This document shows, piece after piece, positions 14,489-23,166 of a stretch of 34,504 bases of DNA. The stretch's first letter is position 1. Every line of letters begins with the position of its first letter. The notes beneath the pieces were generated by a model. That model was not told the origin of the DNA and did no database searches. It saw only the letters and a list, made by a program, of their open reading frames with translations. A program made the position numbers and the translations under genes. The stretch covers positions 1 to 34,504 of the forward strand of contig CAOKRT010000016.1 in assembly GCA_948471205.1 (NCBI GenBank), read 5' to 3'. This DNA comes from an uncultured Oscillospiraceae bacterium. GTDB lineage: Bacteria; Bacillota; Clostridia; Oscillospirales; Acutalibacteraceae.

Positions 14489-15712
14489 ATGAAAAATATA
14501 GTAATTATAGGAGCGGGTGCATCTGGGCTGATGGCGGCTGCCGAAAGTGCCAAAAGGGGCAATGTGGTAACGGTTATTGAAAAAATGCACCGCCCGGCAA
14601 GAAAGGTTCTGATATCGGGAAAGGGACGGTGCAATGTAACAAATGCCTGTTTTGATATGGAAGAGCTTATATCAAATGTTCCCACAAATCCAAGATTCCT
14701 GTATTCTGCCTTTGCCAATTTTATGCCGTATGATATGATTGCCTTTCTTGAAGATATGGGTGTTCCCGTAAAAACAGAAAGAGGAAACAGAGTTTTTCCT
14801 GTTTCTGATAAAGCGGCCGATATCGTTGATGCGCTTGTTAAAAATGCCGAAAATTGCGGTGCAAATATTATAAACGGCACAGTTAAATCATTTGATTTTG
14901 ATCATAATAAAATATCGGCAGTTATTCTTGAAGACGGACGCAGAATGGAATGTGACAGCGTTGCAATATGCACAGGCGGTAAAAGCTATTCCTCCACCGG
15001 TTCTTCCGGTGACGGTTATATTCTGGCAAAATCTGCCGGGCATTCGGTAACAGAAATTAAACCTTGTCTTGTACCGCTTGTATGTACCAATAATTTTATT
15101 CCGAAACTTCAGGGTTTAAGTCTTAAAAATGTTTCTGTCAGGCTGATGAAAGATAATAAAACCGTTTATTCGGATTTCGGCGAAATGCTGTTTACGCATT
15201 TCGGAATAAGCGGACCCGTTGTTTTATCCGCTTCAAGCCATATCAGAAATATTAAAAACGGAATTTATAAAATGATTGTTGATTTAAAGCCTGCGCTTGA
15301 TTATGACATACTTGATAAACGCATTCTGCGTGATTTTTCAGAATGTAACAATAAAGATTTTATAAATTCTCTTTCAGCCCTTTTGCCAAAAAAGCTGATT
15401 CCTGTTATTGTATTGTTAAGCGGAATTGAACCGTCTAAAAAGGTAAATGAAATCAGCAGGGACGAAAGACACAGGCTGGGAAAATTGATAAAAGAGTTTG
15501 AAATAAATATATCGGATTTTTTTGATATAGATGCGGCAATCGTTACAGGCGGCGGTATTAATGTTAAAGAAATTAATCCGAAAACAATGCAGTCCAAAAT
15601 TATTGAAAATTTATATTTTGCAGGGGAAGTAATTGATGTGGATGCCTATACAGGCGGATTTAATCTTCAGATTGCCTTTTCAACAGGCGTGCTTTGCGGG
15701 CAGAATATGTAA
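14489..15712 (+). CDS. HI0933/YhiN-family FAD-dependent flavoprotein
   Basis: This 407-residue flavoprotein begins with the dinucleotide-binding fold NIVIIGAGASGLMAAAESAKRG and continues with RPARKVLISGKGRCNVTNA, the signature of the HI0933-like family. Near the C-terminus are AIVTGGGINVKEINPKTM and the FAD-closing segment LYFAGEVIDVDAYTGGFNLQIAFSTG. The family is a NAD(P)/FAD-dependent oxidoreductase group that includes BaiN, but the substrate of most members is unknown. The start ATG 14489 has AGAGGA upstream; the in-frame extension to 14459 has no ribosome binding site. It lies 37 bases after the ABC-F gene, directly before cmk, an order seen in clostridia. Confidence 0.93.
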   Translation: MKNIVIIGAGASGLMAAAESAKRGNVVTVIEKMHRPARKVLISGKGRCNVTNACFDMEELISNVPTNPRFLYSAFANFMPYDMIAFLEDMGVPVKTERGNRVFPVSDKAADIVDALVKNAENCGANIINGTVKSFDFDHNKISAVILEDGRRMECDSVAICTGGKSYSSTGSSGDGYILAKSAGHSVTEIKPCLVPLVCTNNFIPKLQGLSLKNVSVRLMKDNKTVYSDFGEMLFTHFGISGPVVLSASSHIRNIKNGIYKMIVDLKPALDYDILDKRILRDFSECNNKDFINSLSALLPKKLIPVIVLLSGIEPSKKVNEISRDERHRLGKLIKEFEINISDFFDIDAAIVTGGGINVKEINPKTMQSKIIENLYFAGEVIDVDAYTGGFNLQIAFSTGVLCGQNM

Positions 15713-15732
15713 TAAATAAGGAGAATAGAATT

Positions 15733-16392
15733 ATGATAAATGTTGCAATAGACGGTCCTGCAGGTGCAGGCAAAAGTACAATTGCAAGGGCGGCAGCAGG
15801 ACAGCTTGGCTTTATTTATGTGGATACAGGCGCCTTGTACAGGGCGGTAGCACTGAACGCGGTCAGAAATAATGCTTTGGAGGATAATGAAAAGCTGGTT
15901 TCCATGCTTGACGATACAACAGTAAAGCTTCAGTTTGACGAAAGCGGAAATCAGTGTGTTATTTTAAACGGCGAAGATGTTTCTTCTTTGATAAGAACAC
16001 CTGAAATATCTATGGGCGCTTCAAAGGTTTCCGGTGTTCCGGCGGTTCGTGCGTTTCTTCTTGATCTTCAAAGAGAAATTGCGCAGAACAATAATGTTAT
16101 TATGGACGGCAGGGATATAGGCACGGTTGTTCTTCCGAATGCCGATGTTAAAATTTTTCTTACTGCTTCACCGGAATGCAGAGCCGAAAGAAGGTTTAAA
16201 GAGCTTGTTGAAAAAGGCGAAAAAGTAACGTTTGGAGAAGTTTTGGCAGATGTTAATCAAAGAGATTATCAGGACAGCCACCGTGAAATAGCGCCGATGA
16301 AGCCTTGTGAGGATTCTGTTATGGCAGATACAACAGGAAATACACTTGATGAAAGTGTTGAAATGATAATTAAAATTATAAAAGGAGAATAA
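15733..16392 (+). CDS. cmk: Cytidylate kinase
   Basis: This 219-residue kinase phosphorylates CMP and dCMP. It has the P-loop GPAGAGKST at residues 8-16, DTGALYRAVALNA, the CMP-binding segment MDGRDIGTVVLPNADVKIFL and the lid QRDYQDSHREIAPM. The length is normal. The ATG at 15733 has AAGGAG at 15718-15723; the in-frame upstream extension overlapping the flavoprotein is not needed. cmk-plsC-ispH/rpsA is a recognised gene cluster in Firmicutes. Confidence 0.97.
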   Translation: MINVAIDGPAGAGKSTIARAAAGQLGFIYVDTGALYRAVALNAVRNNALEDNEKLVSMLDDTTVKLQFDESGNQCVILNGEDVSSLIRTPEISMGASKVSGVPAVRAFLLDLQREIAQNNNVIMDGRDIGTVVLPNADVKIFLTASPECRAERRFKELVEKGEKVTFGEVLADVNQRDYQDSHREIAPMKPCEDSVMADTTGNTLDESVEMIIKIIKGE

Positions 16393-16398
16393 TTTAAT

Positions 16399-17058
16399 AT
16401 GAAAAAATTTGATTATTCGGTTGTGAAGCATTATAAATTCTATGGGTTTGTAAAAAATGTGTTCGGACCGATATTCAAAGCTGTTTATAAACTGAAATTC
16501 AAGGGCCTTGAAAATGTGCCCGCAGATAACAGCGATAAATACATAGTTGCAATTAACCATACATGCGCATTTGATCCTGTTTTTGTTTCTATTCCAAAAA
16601 ATGTTCCGCCGCTGCACTTTATGGCAAAAGCAGAACTTTTTAAAAATCCTGTTGTCGGATGGGTTATAGAGCATCTGTACGGATTTCCGGTTCACAGAGG
16701 AAAGGGAGATACATCGGCAATAGATTACGGTGAAAAAATCGTGGAAGAGGGCCATGTTATGGCCATTTGTCCGGAGGGCAAAAGAGTTAAGGATAAAGAG
16801 GGCGTTCCGCAAAAAGCAAAATCCGGTGTTGCAATTGTTGCAAAGGCAACAAACGCTTCGGTTCTGCCTGTGGCAATATGCTGCGACGGACCGATTAAAA
16901 TGGGAAAACAGGTAACAGTTTCTTACGGCAAAATGCTTACGCTTTCCGATTTGGGACTTGATAAGGATGAACTTAAAACCAGTGATATAAAAAATGCCGC
17001 AAATATGGTAATGGATAATATTTTTGCTCTTTGGGAGGCAGAAAAAAATGCAGATTAA
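16399..17058 (+). CDS. plsC: 1-acyl-sn-glycerol-3-phosphate acyltransferase
   Basis: This 219-residue acyltransferase converts lysophosphatidate to phosphatidate in membrane lipid synthesis. The catalytic NHxxxxD motif is NHTCAFD, with His54 and Asp59. The second motif is FMAKAELFKNPVVGWV and the third is PEGKRVKD, a variant of the EGTRS glycerol-phosphate site. It has no clear membrane helix and probably associates peripherally. The ATG at 16399 has AAAGGAGAA upstream, 6 bases after cmk. Its 3' end overlaps ispH by 11 bases, indicating coupled translation. Confidence 0.93.
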   Translation: MKKFDYSVVKHYKFYGFVKNVFGPIFKAVYKLKFKGLENVPADNSDKYIVAINHTCAFDPVFVSIPKNVPPLHFMAKAELFKNPVVGWVIEHLYGFPVHRGKGDTSAIDYGEKIVEEGHVMAICPEGKRVKDKEGVPQKAKSGVAIVAKATNASVLPVAICCDGPIKMGKQVTVSYGKMLTLSDLGLDKDELKTSDIKNAANMVMDNIFALWEAEKNAD

Positions 17059-19093
17059 ACTTGCCGAAACGGCCGGTTTCTGTTTTGGTGTGGACCGTGC
17101 GGTCAATCTTGTTTATGATTTAATATCAAAGGGAGAAAAAGTTTGCACGCTGGGTCCTATTATTCATAATCAACAGCTTGTTGATGATTTAAAACACAGG
17201 GGCGTTAAAACAATCGAATCTCCTTTTGAATGTGAAAGTGATTTCAAAATTGTTGTTCGTACACACGGTGTTGAAAAGTCTGTTATTGAGGATATAGAAA
17301 GCAGAAATATTCCGTATGTGAATGCAACATGCCCTTTTGTAAGAAAAATTCACAAAATTGTAAGCGAGCAGGAAAGCGGCACCGTTACGCTGATTGCAGG
17401 CGATGAAAAACACCCGGAGGTAATGGGAATCCGTTCCTTCTGCAAAGGTGAAAGTTTTGTTTTTAAAAATGAAAATGAACTTGAATTTATTTTAAATTCC
17501 GGAAAAATTCATTCGGATAACCGTATTATTTGTGTTTCTCAAACCACTTTCAGCCTGGAAGAATGGAAAAAATGTAAAAAAAATTTAAAAAAAGTATATA
17601 CAAAATGTGAAATATTTGATACAATATGCAGTGCAACATCCGATAGACAGCAAGAAGCATACGAATTGTCAAAGCAATGCGATGCCATGATTGTTATCGG
17701 AGGTCGCCATTCATCCAATACATGCAAGCTAAGAGATGTATGTTCCGAAAATACGCCTACCTTTTTGATAGAAACAGCAAGCGAACTTTCCGGCATAGAT
17801 TTTTCAACTTACAAAGTAGTTGGTGTTACTGCCGGGGCTTCGACACCCTCGGTAATTATCAAGGAGGTACTCAAAACCATGTCCGAAGAAATTAAAGAAA
17901 AGGAAGTTGAAGCAGCTGAAACAGTTGCCGAGACAGCAGAAATCGCTGATAATGCCGAAAAGGCTGCTGTCGATCCATCTGCTGATGGTGAGACAACCTT
18001 CGCAGAAATGCTCGAAGAATCATTCAGTGACGATGACACAAGTAAAGTAGTAAAGGGAATTGTTGTAAACATTACGCCAACAGAGGTATTTGTTGATGTT
18101 CCCGGAAGAAAGCAAACAGGCGTTATTGCAGCGGAAGACCTTTCAGCAGAACCATTTGATAAATGCGAAGATGTTGTTGCAATCGGTGATGAACTTGACC
18201 TTATCATTATGAAAACAGATGATCAGGACGGCGTGCTGAAGCTTTCTAAAAAATTAACAGACGCTTTCAAAGGCTGGGATGAAATTGTTGCAGCCAAAGA
18301 AGCAGATGAAATTCTTGAAGGTCCTGTAACAGCAATTATCCGCGGCGGTGTTCTTGTAACTGTAAAAGGCACACGTGTGTTTGTTCCTGCTTCACTTACA
18401 GGCGTTCCGAGAAATCAGGAACTTGATGTTCTTAAAGATGCTACTGTTCGCTTTAAGATTATTGACATCAATAATGCAAGAAGAAGAGCCGTTGGTTCAA
18501 TTAAGGTGGTTGTTCTTGAAGAAAAGAAAGCCGCAGAAGAAGCTGCTTGGGCTAAGCTTGAAGAAGGAATGGTTATTACAGGAACTGTAAAATCACTCAC
18601 AAGCTACGGTGCATTTGTTGATATCGGCGGAGTAGACGGTATGATTCATATCAGCGAGCTTTCATGGACTCGTATTAAGCATCCGTCAGAAGTTGTTAAA
18701 GTCGGTGACCAGGTTGAAGTTACTGTTAAGGCTTTAGACGATGAAAATAAAAAGATTTCTCTTGGTTTCAAGAAAATTGAAGATAATCCGTGGGAAATTC
18801 TTAAAAGGGATTATCCTGTGGGAACAGATGTTGAAGCTACAGTTGTCGGTCTTGCCGCATTTGGTGCTTTTGCAAATGTTATTCCGGGAATTGACGGTCT
18901 TATCCACATCAGCCAGATTAGCTGGGAAAGAATTAAAACACCTGCTGATGCGCTTAAAGTTGGCGATGTTGTAAATGCAAGAATTACAGAAATTGATTTC
19001 GATAAGAAGAGAGTAAGCCTTTCAATGAAAGATCTTCTTGAAAAGCCTGAAGAAAAAATCGAAGCTCTTTCTGATGATGCTGATGAAGAATAA
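17048..19093 (+). CDS. ispH: 4-hydroxy-3-methylbut-2-enyl diphosphate reductase fused to ribosomal protein S1
   Basis: This 681-residue fusion is known from clostridia. Residues 1-277 are IspH (LytB), the last enzyme of the MEP isoprenoid pathway. The 4Fe-4S ligands are Cys12 (GFCFGVD), Cys95 (NATCPFV) and Cys194 (DTICSATSDRQQ), plus the IIHNQQLV and RTHGV motifs. A Glu/Ala-rich linker (278-335) leads to four S1 RNA-binding repeats, beginning near VVKGIVVNI, GPVTAIIRGGV, GMVITGTVKSLTSYGAFVDIGG and EATVVGLAAFGAFANVIPG. The last two are the best conserved. The start ATG 17048 has GGGAGG upstream. In-frame ATG 17879 (residue 278), preceded by AAGGAGG, could yield free S1 protein. The fusion has no frameshift. 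A terminator follows. Confidence 0.96.
   Translation: MQIKLAETAGFCFGVDRAVNLVYDLISKGEKVCTLGPIIHNQQLVDDLKHRGVKTIESPFECESDFKIVVRTHGVEKSVIEDIESRNIPYVNATCPFVRKIHKIVSEQESGTVTLIAGDEKHPEVMGIRSFCKGESFVFKNENELEFILNSGKIHSDNRIICVSQTTFSLEEWKKCKKNLKKVYTKCEIFDTICSATSDRQQEAYELSKQCDAMIVIGGRHSSNTCKLRDVCSENTPTFLIETASELSGIDFSTYKVVGVTAGASTPSVIIKEVLKTMSEEIKEKEVEAAETVAETAEIADNAEKAAVDPSADGETTFAEMLEESFSDDDTSKVVKGIVVNITPTEVFVDVPGRKQTGVIAAEDLSAEPFDKCEDVVAIGDELDLIIMKTDDQDGVLKLSKKLTDAFKGWDEIVAAKEADEILEGPVTAIIRGGVLVTVKGTRVFVPASLTGVPRNQELDVLKDATVRFKIIDINNARRRAVGSIKVVVLEEKKAAEEAAWAKLEEGMVITGTVKSLTSYGAFVDIGGVDGMIHISELSWTRIKHPSEVVKVGDQVEVTVKALDDENKKISLGFKKIEDNPWEILKRDYPVGTDVEATVVGLAAFGAFANVIPGIDGLIHISQISWERIKTPADALKVGDVVNARITEIDFDKKRVSLSMKDLLEKPEEKIEALSDDADEE
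17861..17881 (+). promoter_or_regulatory. Internal ribosome binding site and start at the ispH/rpsA junction
   Basis: AAGGAGG (17861-17867) lies 11 bases before ATG 17879-17881, in frame with the fusion and exactly at the domain boundary. Translation from here would give a 404-residue stand-alone S1 protein. The same bases encode Lys-Glu-Val near the IspH C-terminus, so the match may partly be coding constraint. Confidence 0.5.
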
Positions 19094-19103
19094 TAAATTA
19101 TTT

Positions 19104-19140
19104 AAAACGCTGCGGTTTTCCGCGGCGTTTTTATTTTTTT
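19104..19140 (+). terminator. Terminator after ispH-rpsA
   Basis: AACGCTGCGG (19106-19115) pairs with CCGCGGCGTT (19120-19129, one G-U) around TTTT and is followed by a long T-rich run. Confidence 0.93.
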
Positions 19141-19150
19141 CTTAATAAAC

Positions 19151-19184
19151 AAAAATGCTGTCGGTTTAAACCAACAGCATTTTT
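19151..19184 (-). terminator. Terminator of the DUF4364-like gene
   Basis: AAAAATGCTGT (19151-19161) pairs with ACAGCATTTTT (19174-19184), with an inner GGTTTAAACC palindrome. The A/T flanks let it act in both directions. It lies ten bases after the stop of the minus-strand gene at 19194. Confidence 0.85.
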
Positions 19185-19193
19185 CAATCGTAA

Positions 19194-19763
19194 TTATTCT
19201 GAAAACAGAGAGTTTATAAGGTTTTCATAAATTTTAACCGGATTTGTCTGAAATTTGTCTTTAATAATTTCAGCTTCTTCAATAGACGGCACTTTCAGCC
19301 GTAACACCATAAAATCATTCTCATTGTCCGTTACATGCATTGTAACATCAAAGCCGTATCCTGCCTTTTCAATTTCTACTCTGTTTTCTTTGCTGTAAAT
19401 TTCTTTTGCTGCAATGCGCGCCGCCATTTCTATGCTTTTTTCCCTTATAGATAACGGCAAATCCTTTTCAACCATTTCAAGCAGTGTTTCGCACTGAACG
19501 GAAGGGACAAGATAACCGTCTGTATCTTCGGTAATGATTCTGTCTCTGAAAATTCTGGAAAATGCATCCATCACTTCAAAATAATTTGCAATTGCGCCTG
19601 AAACAAGCACTTCACAAACTTCTTTTTGCGTAAGTTTTACATTCGATTTTGTAACCATATAGCAAATGATTGTATTAATATCGCTTTTGGAGCGAAGTCC
19701 GCCGGGTTCTATACCCGCCGTTAATGCATCAAATTCCAAATTTACTATTTCTTTTTCGTTCAT
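19194..19763 (-). CDS. DUF4364-like putative regulator
   Basis: The protein is 189 residues. The N-terminal part (about residues 25-95) reads as a winged-helix-like region (NTIICYMVTKSNVKLTQKEVCEVLV, then a recognition-like stretch ending RIITEDTDGYLVPS). The C-terminal part is mixed alpha/beta with GYGFDVTMHVTDNENDFMVLRLKVPS. This pattern resembles the DUF4364 family of clostridial putative transcription factors. The ATG at 19763 has GGAG nine bases upstream; the longer frame to 19868 crosses the promoter. It is monocistronic and divergent from the DUF1858-trmK operon, which it might regulate. The family match is by eye and moderate. Confidence 0.6.
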   Translation of the reverse strand: MNEKEIVNLEFDALTAGIEPGGLRSKSDINTIICYMVTKSNVKLTQKEVCEVLVSGAIANYFEVMDAFSRIFRDRIITEDTDGYLVPSVQCETLLEMVEKDLPLSIREKSIEMAARIAAKEIYSKENRVEIEKAGYGFDVTMHVTDNENDFMVLRLKVPSIEEAEIIKDKFQTNPVKIYENLINSLFSE

Positions 19764-19788
19764 AAATCTCATCTCCAATGTAAAAACT

Positions 19789-19840
19789 ATATTAACATAA
19801 TATTTACTTACTTGCAAAGGTTTTAGTAATATATTATAAT
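19789..19840. promoter_or_regulatory. Divergent promoters sharing a palindromic -35 box
   Basis: TTGCAA at 19812-19817 is its own reverse complement. On the plus strand it stands 17 bases before a perfect TATAAT (19835-19840), driving the DUF1858-trmK operon. On the minus strand it stands 17 bases before TAATAT (19794-19789), driving the DUF4364-like gene. The plus promoter is convincing; the minus one is weaker. Confidence 0.6.
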
Positions 19841-19897
19841 AAAATAATAATGTAAGCTTCATTTGCATTTATTTTTTAGTTTAAAGGAGTTTTAAAA

Positions 19898-20101
19898 ATG
19901 ACAGAAGTAACAAAAGAAACAATCATCGGTGATGTTCTTGATATGTGCCCGGAAACAGCGCCTCTTTTTTTGGAAATGGGTATGCATTGCCTTGGCTGCC
20001 CGGCATCAAGAGGAGAATCTATTGAAGCTGCCTGCTGTGTTCACGGAACAGATGCAGACGAGTTGGTTTCTAAAATAAACGCATTTATAAAAAATAAGTA
20101 A
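19898..20101 (+). CDS. DUF1858 domain protein
   Basis: The protein is 67 residues. The sequence TIIGDVLDMCPETAPLFLEMGMHCLGCPASRGESIEAACCVHGTD-type is diagnostic of DUF1858, a small helical domain with a conserved CxxC (CLGC) and further cysteines (positions 13 and 48-49). It is often associated with hybrid-cluster or iron-sulfur proteins in anaerobes. It is predicted soluble and cytoplasmic. The ATG at 19898 has AAAGGAG upstream. Its stop overlaps the trmK start as TAATG. The molecular function is unknown; redox or metal binding is inferred from the cysteines. Confidence 0.88.
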   Translation: MTEVTKETIIGDVLDMCPETAPLFLEMGMHCLGCPASRGESIEAACCVHGTDADELVSKINAFIKNK

Positions 20102-20739
20102 TGATTAAATTATCAAAAAGATTATCGGCCGTGGCACGCCTTGTAAATCAAAACGCTTTGCTTGCGGATATTGGCTGTGACCATGGCTATCTTCCAGTAT
20201 GGCTGCTTTTGAACAATAAAATTAAATCTGCTGTTGCAAGTGATATCAATGAGGGACCGCTTGCTTCCTGCAGGCAGCTTGTTGCAGCGTATTCCCTTGA
20301 GAATAAAATCAAATGCAGAATTTCAAACGGTCTGCAGGAAATTAAAGAAAAAGAGTGTACGGATATTGCTGTTTGCGGTATGGGCGGAGAACTGATAGCA
20401 GATATTGTTTCATCTTGCAAATGGGCTGAAAGCAGAGAGAAGCATTTTATTTTCAATCCTATGACCCATTCGGAAATACTGCGGAAATATCTTTGTGACA
20501 ATGGTTTCGAAATTCAAAGCGATATAATTGTTAAGGAAGGAAAGCATTATTACAATGTTTTTGACGCTGTTTATACAGGCGTAAAAAAAATATATCCTGT
20601 CAGTTACTATTATCTCGGTAAGATTGATAATTTTGAACATACGGAATATTTTAAACATCTTTTGCATTATCTTGAAAACAAAATGAAGGGCGGAACTGAT
20701 TTCTCAGAAGTTATCTCTGCCATTAAGGAAAAAATATGA
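20101..20739 (+). CDS. trmK: tRNA (adenine-N1-)-methyltransferase TrmK
   Basis: This 212-residue class I S-adenosylmethionine methyltransferase is predicted to methylate N1 of adenine 22 in tRNAs such as tRNA-Ser and tRNA-Tyr. The SAM-binding motif is ADIGCDHGYLPVWL (about residues 22-35), then ASDINEGPLASC, the AVCGMGGELIADIV segment and FNPMTHSEILRKYL, all in TrmK order. A C-terminal helical region follows (about 160-212). It overlaps DUF1858 by 1 base and nif3 by 4 bases; the trmK-nif3 pairing is conserved in Firmicutes. A tRNA-Ser(UGA), a likely substrate class, is encoded at 48-135. Confidence 0.93.
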   Translation: MIKLSKRLSAVARLVNQNALLADIGCDHGYLPVWLLLNNKIKSAVASDINEGPLASCRQLVAAYSLENKIKCRISNGLQEIKEKECTDIAVCGMGGELIADIVSSCKWAESREKHFIFNPMTHSEILRKYLCDNGFEIQSDIIVKEGKHYYNVFDAVYTGVKKIYPVSYYYLGKIDNFEHTEYFKHLLHYLENKMKGGTDFSEVISAIKEKI

Positions 20740-21482
20740 CAACTGTAAAAAATATATATGACTACATAAACAGCGTTGCGCCTTTTAATACACAGGAGGA
20801 ATGGGACAACGCCGGTTTTCTGATTGGTGATTTCAGAAAAGAAGTAAAAAAAGCAGTGCTTTGTCTTGATGCAACAAAAAACACTGCACGGTTTGCAGCG
20901 GATATTCATGCGGATTTGATTTTATCGCATCATCCTGTCATTTTCAAAGGAATAAAAAGTGCTGTTAAAGGAAGCGCAGTTTATACCTGTATTGAAAATG
21001 ATATCGCCGTTATTTCTGCACATACAAACTTTGATATTGCGCAGTGCGGCATTAACCATAATCTTGCAAAACGCCTTCATCTGAATAATATAAGCAGTTT
21101 GGAAAATTCATTTATTGCGGTTGGAGAACTTGACTGCGAAATGAGTATGGATGATTTTGCACAGTATGTCAGTGATACGCTTAATGTAAGCGGATTAAGA
21201 TATACAGACAGCGAAAAGACAATAAAAAGAGTTGCAGTCGGCGGGGGAGCCTGCGAAGAGTATGCAGATGTTGCTTTAAAAAATGCTGATTGCTTTATAA
21301 CAGGCGATATGAAGTATCACGATATGCTTGAATGTGCAGAAAACGGATATGCGGTTATAAGTGCAGGACATTATGAAACAGAACATGATTCTTTTATTAT
21401 GTTTATGGAAAATCTGAAGAAAGTTTTTCCGGATGTTGCGTTTGTAAGCGCAAATCAGAAAAATCCTGTGTTGGCGGTGTAA
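20736..21482 (+). CDS. Nif3-like dinuclear metal centre protein
   Basis: The protein is 248 residues, the short form of the Nif3/YqfO (DUF34) family. Metal-binding segments are LSHHPVIFKG, SAHTNFDIAQCGINHNLA and, at the C-terminus, SAGHYETEHDSF. It also has the EEWDNAGFLIGD opening. It lacks the PII/CutA-like insertion of the B. subtilis protein. The family is annotated 'GTP cyclohydrolase I type 2' in places, but its activity is not settled; metal insertion or chaperoning has been proposed. The ATGA overlap with trmK couples translation. Confidence 0.92.
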   Translation: MTTVKNIYDYINSVAPFNTQEEWDNAGFLIGDFRKEVKKAVLCLDATKNTARFAADIHADLILSHHPVIFKGIKSAVKGSAVYTCIENDIAVISAHTNFDIAQCGINHNLAKRLHLNNISSLENSFIAVGELDCEMSMDDFAQYVSDTLNVSGLRYTDSEKTIKRVAVGGGACEEYADVALKNADCFITGDMKYHDMLECAENGYAVISAGHYETEHDSFIMFMENLKKVFPDVAFVSANQKNPVLAV

Positions 21483-21483
21483 T

Positions 21484-23166
21484 ATGGCATTAGACGGAAT
21501 TTATCTTTACCACCTTAAAAATGAAATTTCGGAATTTGCAGTTGGTGCAAGAATAGAAAAAATTCATCAGCCGTCCAGAGATGAACTTGTTTTTTCTCTT
21601 CGTTCAAGAGAGGGTGCAAAAAAGCTGCTGCTGTCCTGCCGGGCTGACAGTGCACGCATTCATTTTACTGAATATCCGCCTGAAAACCCATCTAAGCCGC
21701 CAATGCTCTGTATGCTTTTAAGAAAGCATTTAACAGGTGCAAAAATAATTTCGGTTGAGCAGGACGGGCTGGAAAGAATTATTAAAATTAATGCCGATAC
21801 AATAAATGAGCTGGGCGATTTGGTTTGCCTTTCTGTAATTGTTGAAATTATGGGGAAATACAGCAATATTATTTTGGCAAACGAAAACGGTGTTATTATA
21901 GATGCTGTTAAAAGAGTGGATGAAAACAAATCGCAGGTAAGATGTGTTTTGCCTGGAATGGACTATGTTTCTCCGCCGCCTCAGCACAAATTCAGTCTTT
22001 TTTCAGATGATATTTCTGATATTAAGGAGAAAATTGCGCATAGCAGAAAATCGCCGTCCAATGCATTTCAGGAAGCGGTGATGGGTGTTTCGCCTATAAT
22101 CTGCCGGGAGTATGAAAACGGTGTTTCAATAGAAAAAATAAAAGAATTTGCAGAAAAACCTGTTCCGGTTGCCGTTATAAACGATACGCCTATGGATTTT
22201 TCCTTTATGCCGGTAAGCCAGTACGGAAATCTTGTGATTTTAAAAGAGTTTTCAACTTTTTCGGCTTTGCTTGATTATTTTTACTATGAAAAAGTTAGAG
22301 CAGACAGAATAAAACAGCGTTCCGGAGAGCTTTTTAAAACGCTTCAGAATTTTTATGAACGTGCAGTAAGAAAAGCTGCTGCAAGGAAAAGCGAACTGCA
22401 GGACTGCAGGGATAAGGACAAATACAGAATATTCGGCGATTTGCTATCCACTAATCAATATAATTTGCAAAAAGGTTCGCCGTATTATGATTTGGAAAAT
22501 TATTATGATAACTGTAATATAATCAGAGTTCCTGTTGATGTAACGCTTTCTCCTTCGCAGAATGCGCAGAAATATTATAAGGAATACAGAAAAAAACAGA
22601 TTGCGGAAAGTAAGCTGATTGATTTTATTGCAGATGCCGAAAAAGAAGCCGAATATCTTGAAACGGTTATTGACAGCCTGTCAAGAGCGGAAACAGACGG
22701 AGAGATTACTGAAATCAGAAACGAACTTTCCCAGACAGGATATATAAAAAAGAGAAATGAAAAAAAAATGCGAAATCAAAAGCTTTTGAAACCCATGGAA
22801 TATAAAAGTGAAGAAGGCTTTAAAATTTATGTCGGCAGAAATAATTTGATGAACGACAGACTTACGCTTAAAACCGCTAAAAATTATGATTTATGGTTTC
22901 ATACCAAGGATATACCCGGCTCTCATGTTGTTGTGGAAAATGACGGCAGAGAATTTACTGATAAAGTTATCAGAGAAGCCGCAATGCTTGCCGCTTTTAA
23001 CAGCAGAGCGGGCAAATCCTCAAATATACCTGTTGATTACACAATTATTAAAAACGTTAAAAAGCCCTCGGGAGCAAAACCAGGTATGGTTATATATTCT
23101 GAATATAAAACGGAATTTGTAACACCGAATGCTGCTGAGCTTGAAAGGATAGAAAGAATTGTATAA
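21484..23166 (+). CDS. rqcH: NFACT-family ribosome quality control protein RqcH
   Basis: This 560-residue bacterial Rqc2 homologue, formerly called fibronectin-binding A protein, binds stalled 50S-peptidyl-tRNA complexes and promotes C-terminal alanine tailing. The NFACT-N domain opens ALDGIYLYHLKNEIS and includes PPMLCMLLRKHLTGAKI. A middle region and coiled coil lie around 285-440 (ERAVRKAAARKSELQ, ADAEKEAEYLETVIDSL). The NFACT-R domain contains FKIYVGRNNLMNDRLTLK and YDLWFHTKDIPGSHVV. The functional Asp97-Arg98 pair of B. subtilis reads Glu97-Arg98 (GLERII) here, a conservative change. The start ATG 21484 lies one base after the nif3 stop. The gene overlaps ispD by 8 bases. Confidence 0.93.
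   Translation: MALDGIYLYHLKNEISEFAVGARIEKIHQPSRDELVFSLRSREGAKKLLLSCRADSARIHFTEYPPENPSKPPMLCMLLRKHLTGAKIISVEQDGLERIIKINADTINELGDLVCLSVIVEIMGKYSNIILANENGVIIDAVKRVDENKSQVRCVLPGMDYVSPPPQHKFSLFSDDISDIKEKIAHSRKSPSNAFQEAVMGVSPIICREYENGVSIEKIKEFAEKPVPVAVINDTPMDFSFMPVSQYGNLVILKEFSTFSALLDYFYYEKVRADRIKQRSGELFKTLQNFYERAVRKAAARKSELQDCRDKDKYRIFGDLLSTNQYNLQKGSPYYDLENYYDNCNIIRVPVDVTLSPSQNAQKYYKEYRKKQIAESKLIDFIADAEKEAEYLETVIDSLSRAETDGEITEIRNELSQTGYIKKRNEKKMRNQKLLKPMEYKSEEGFKIYVGRNNLMNDRLTLKTAKNYDLWFHTKDIPGSHVVVENDGREFTDKVIREAAMLAAFNSRAGKSSNIPVDYTIIKNVKKPSGAKPGMVIYSEYKTEFVTPNAAELERIERIV

Noticed and set aside
16168-17106. 312-codon open frame on the minus strand
   Set aside because: It lies antisense to cmk, plsC and the start of ispH, has Cys/Phe/His-rich nonsense composition, no ribosome binding site and no recognisable domain.
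21775-21783. Glu97 instead of Asp97 in RqcH as evidence of lost activity
   Set aside because: Asp to Glu keeps the charge and the adjacent Arg98 is kept; I could not compare enough relatives to call it unusual.
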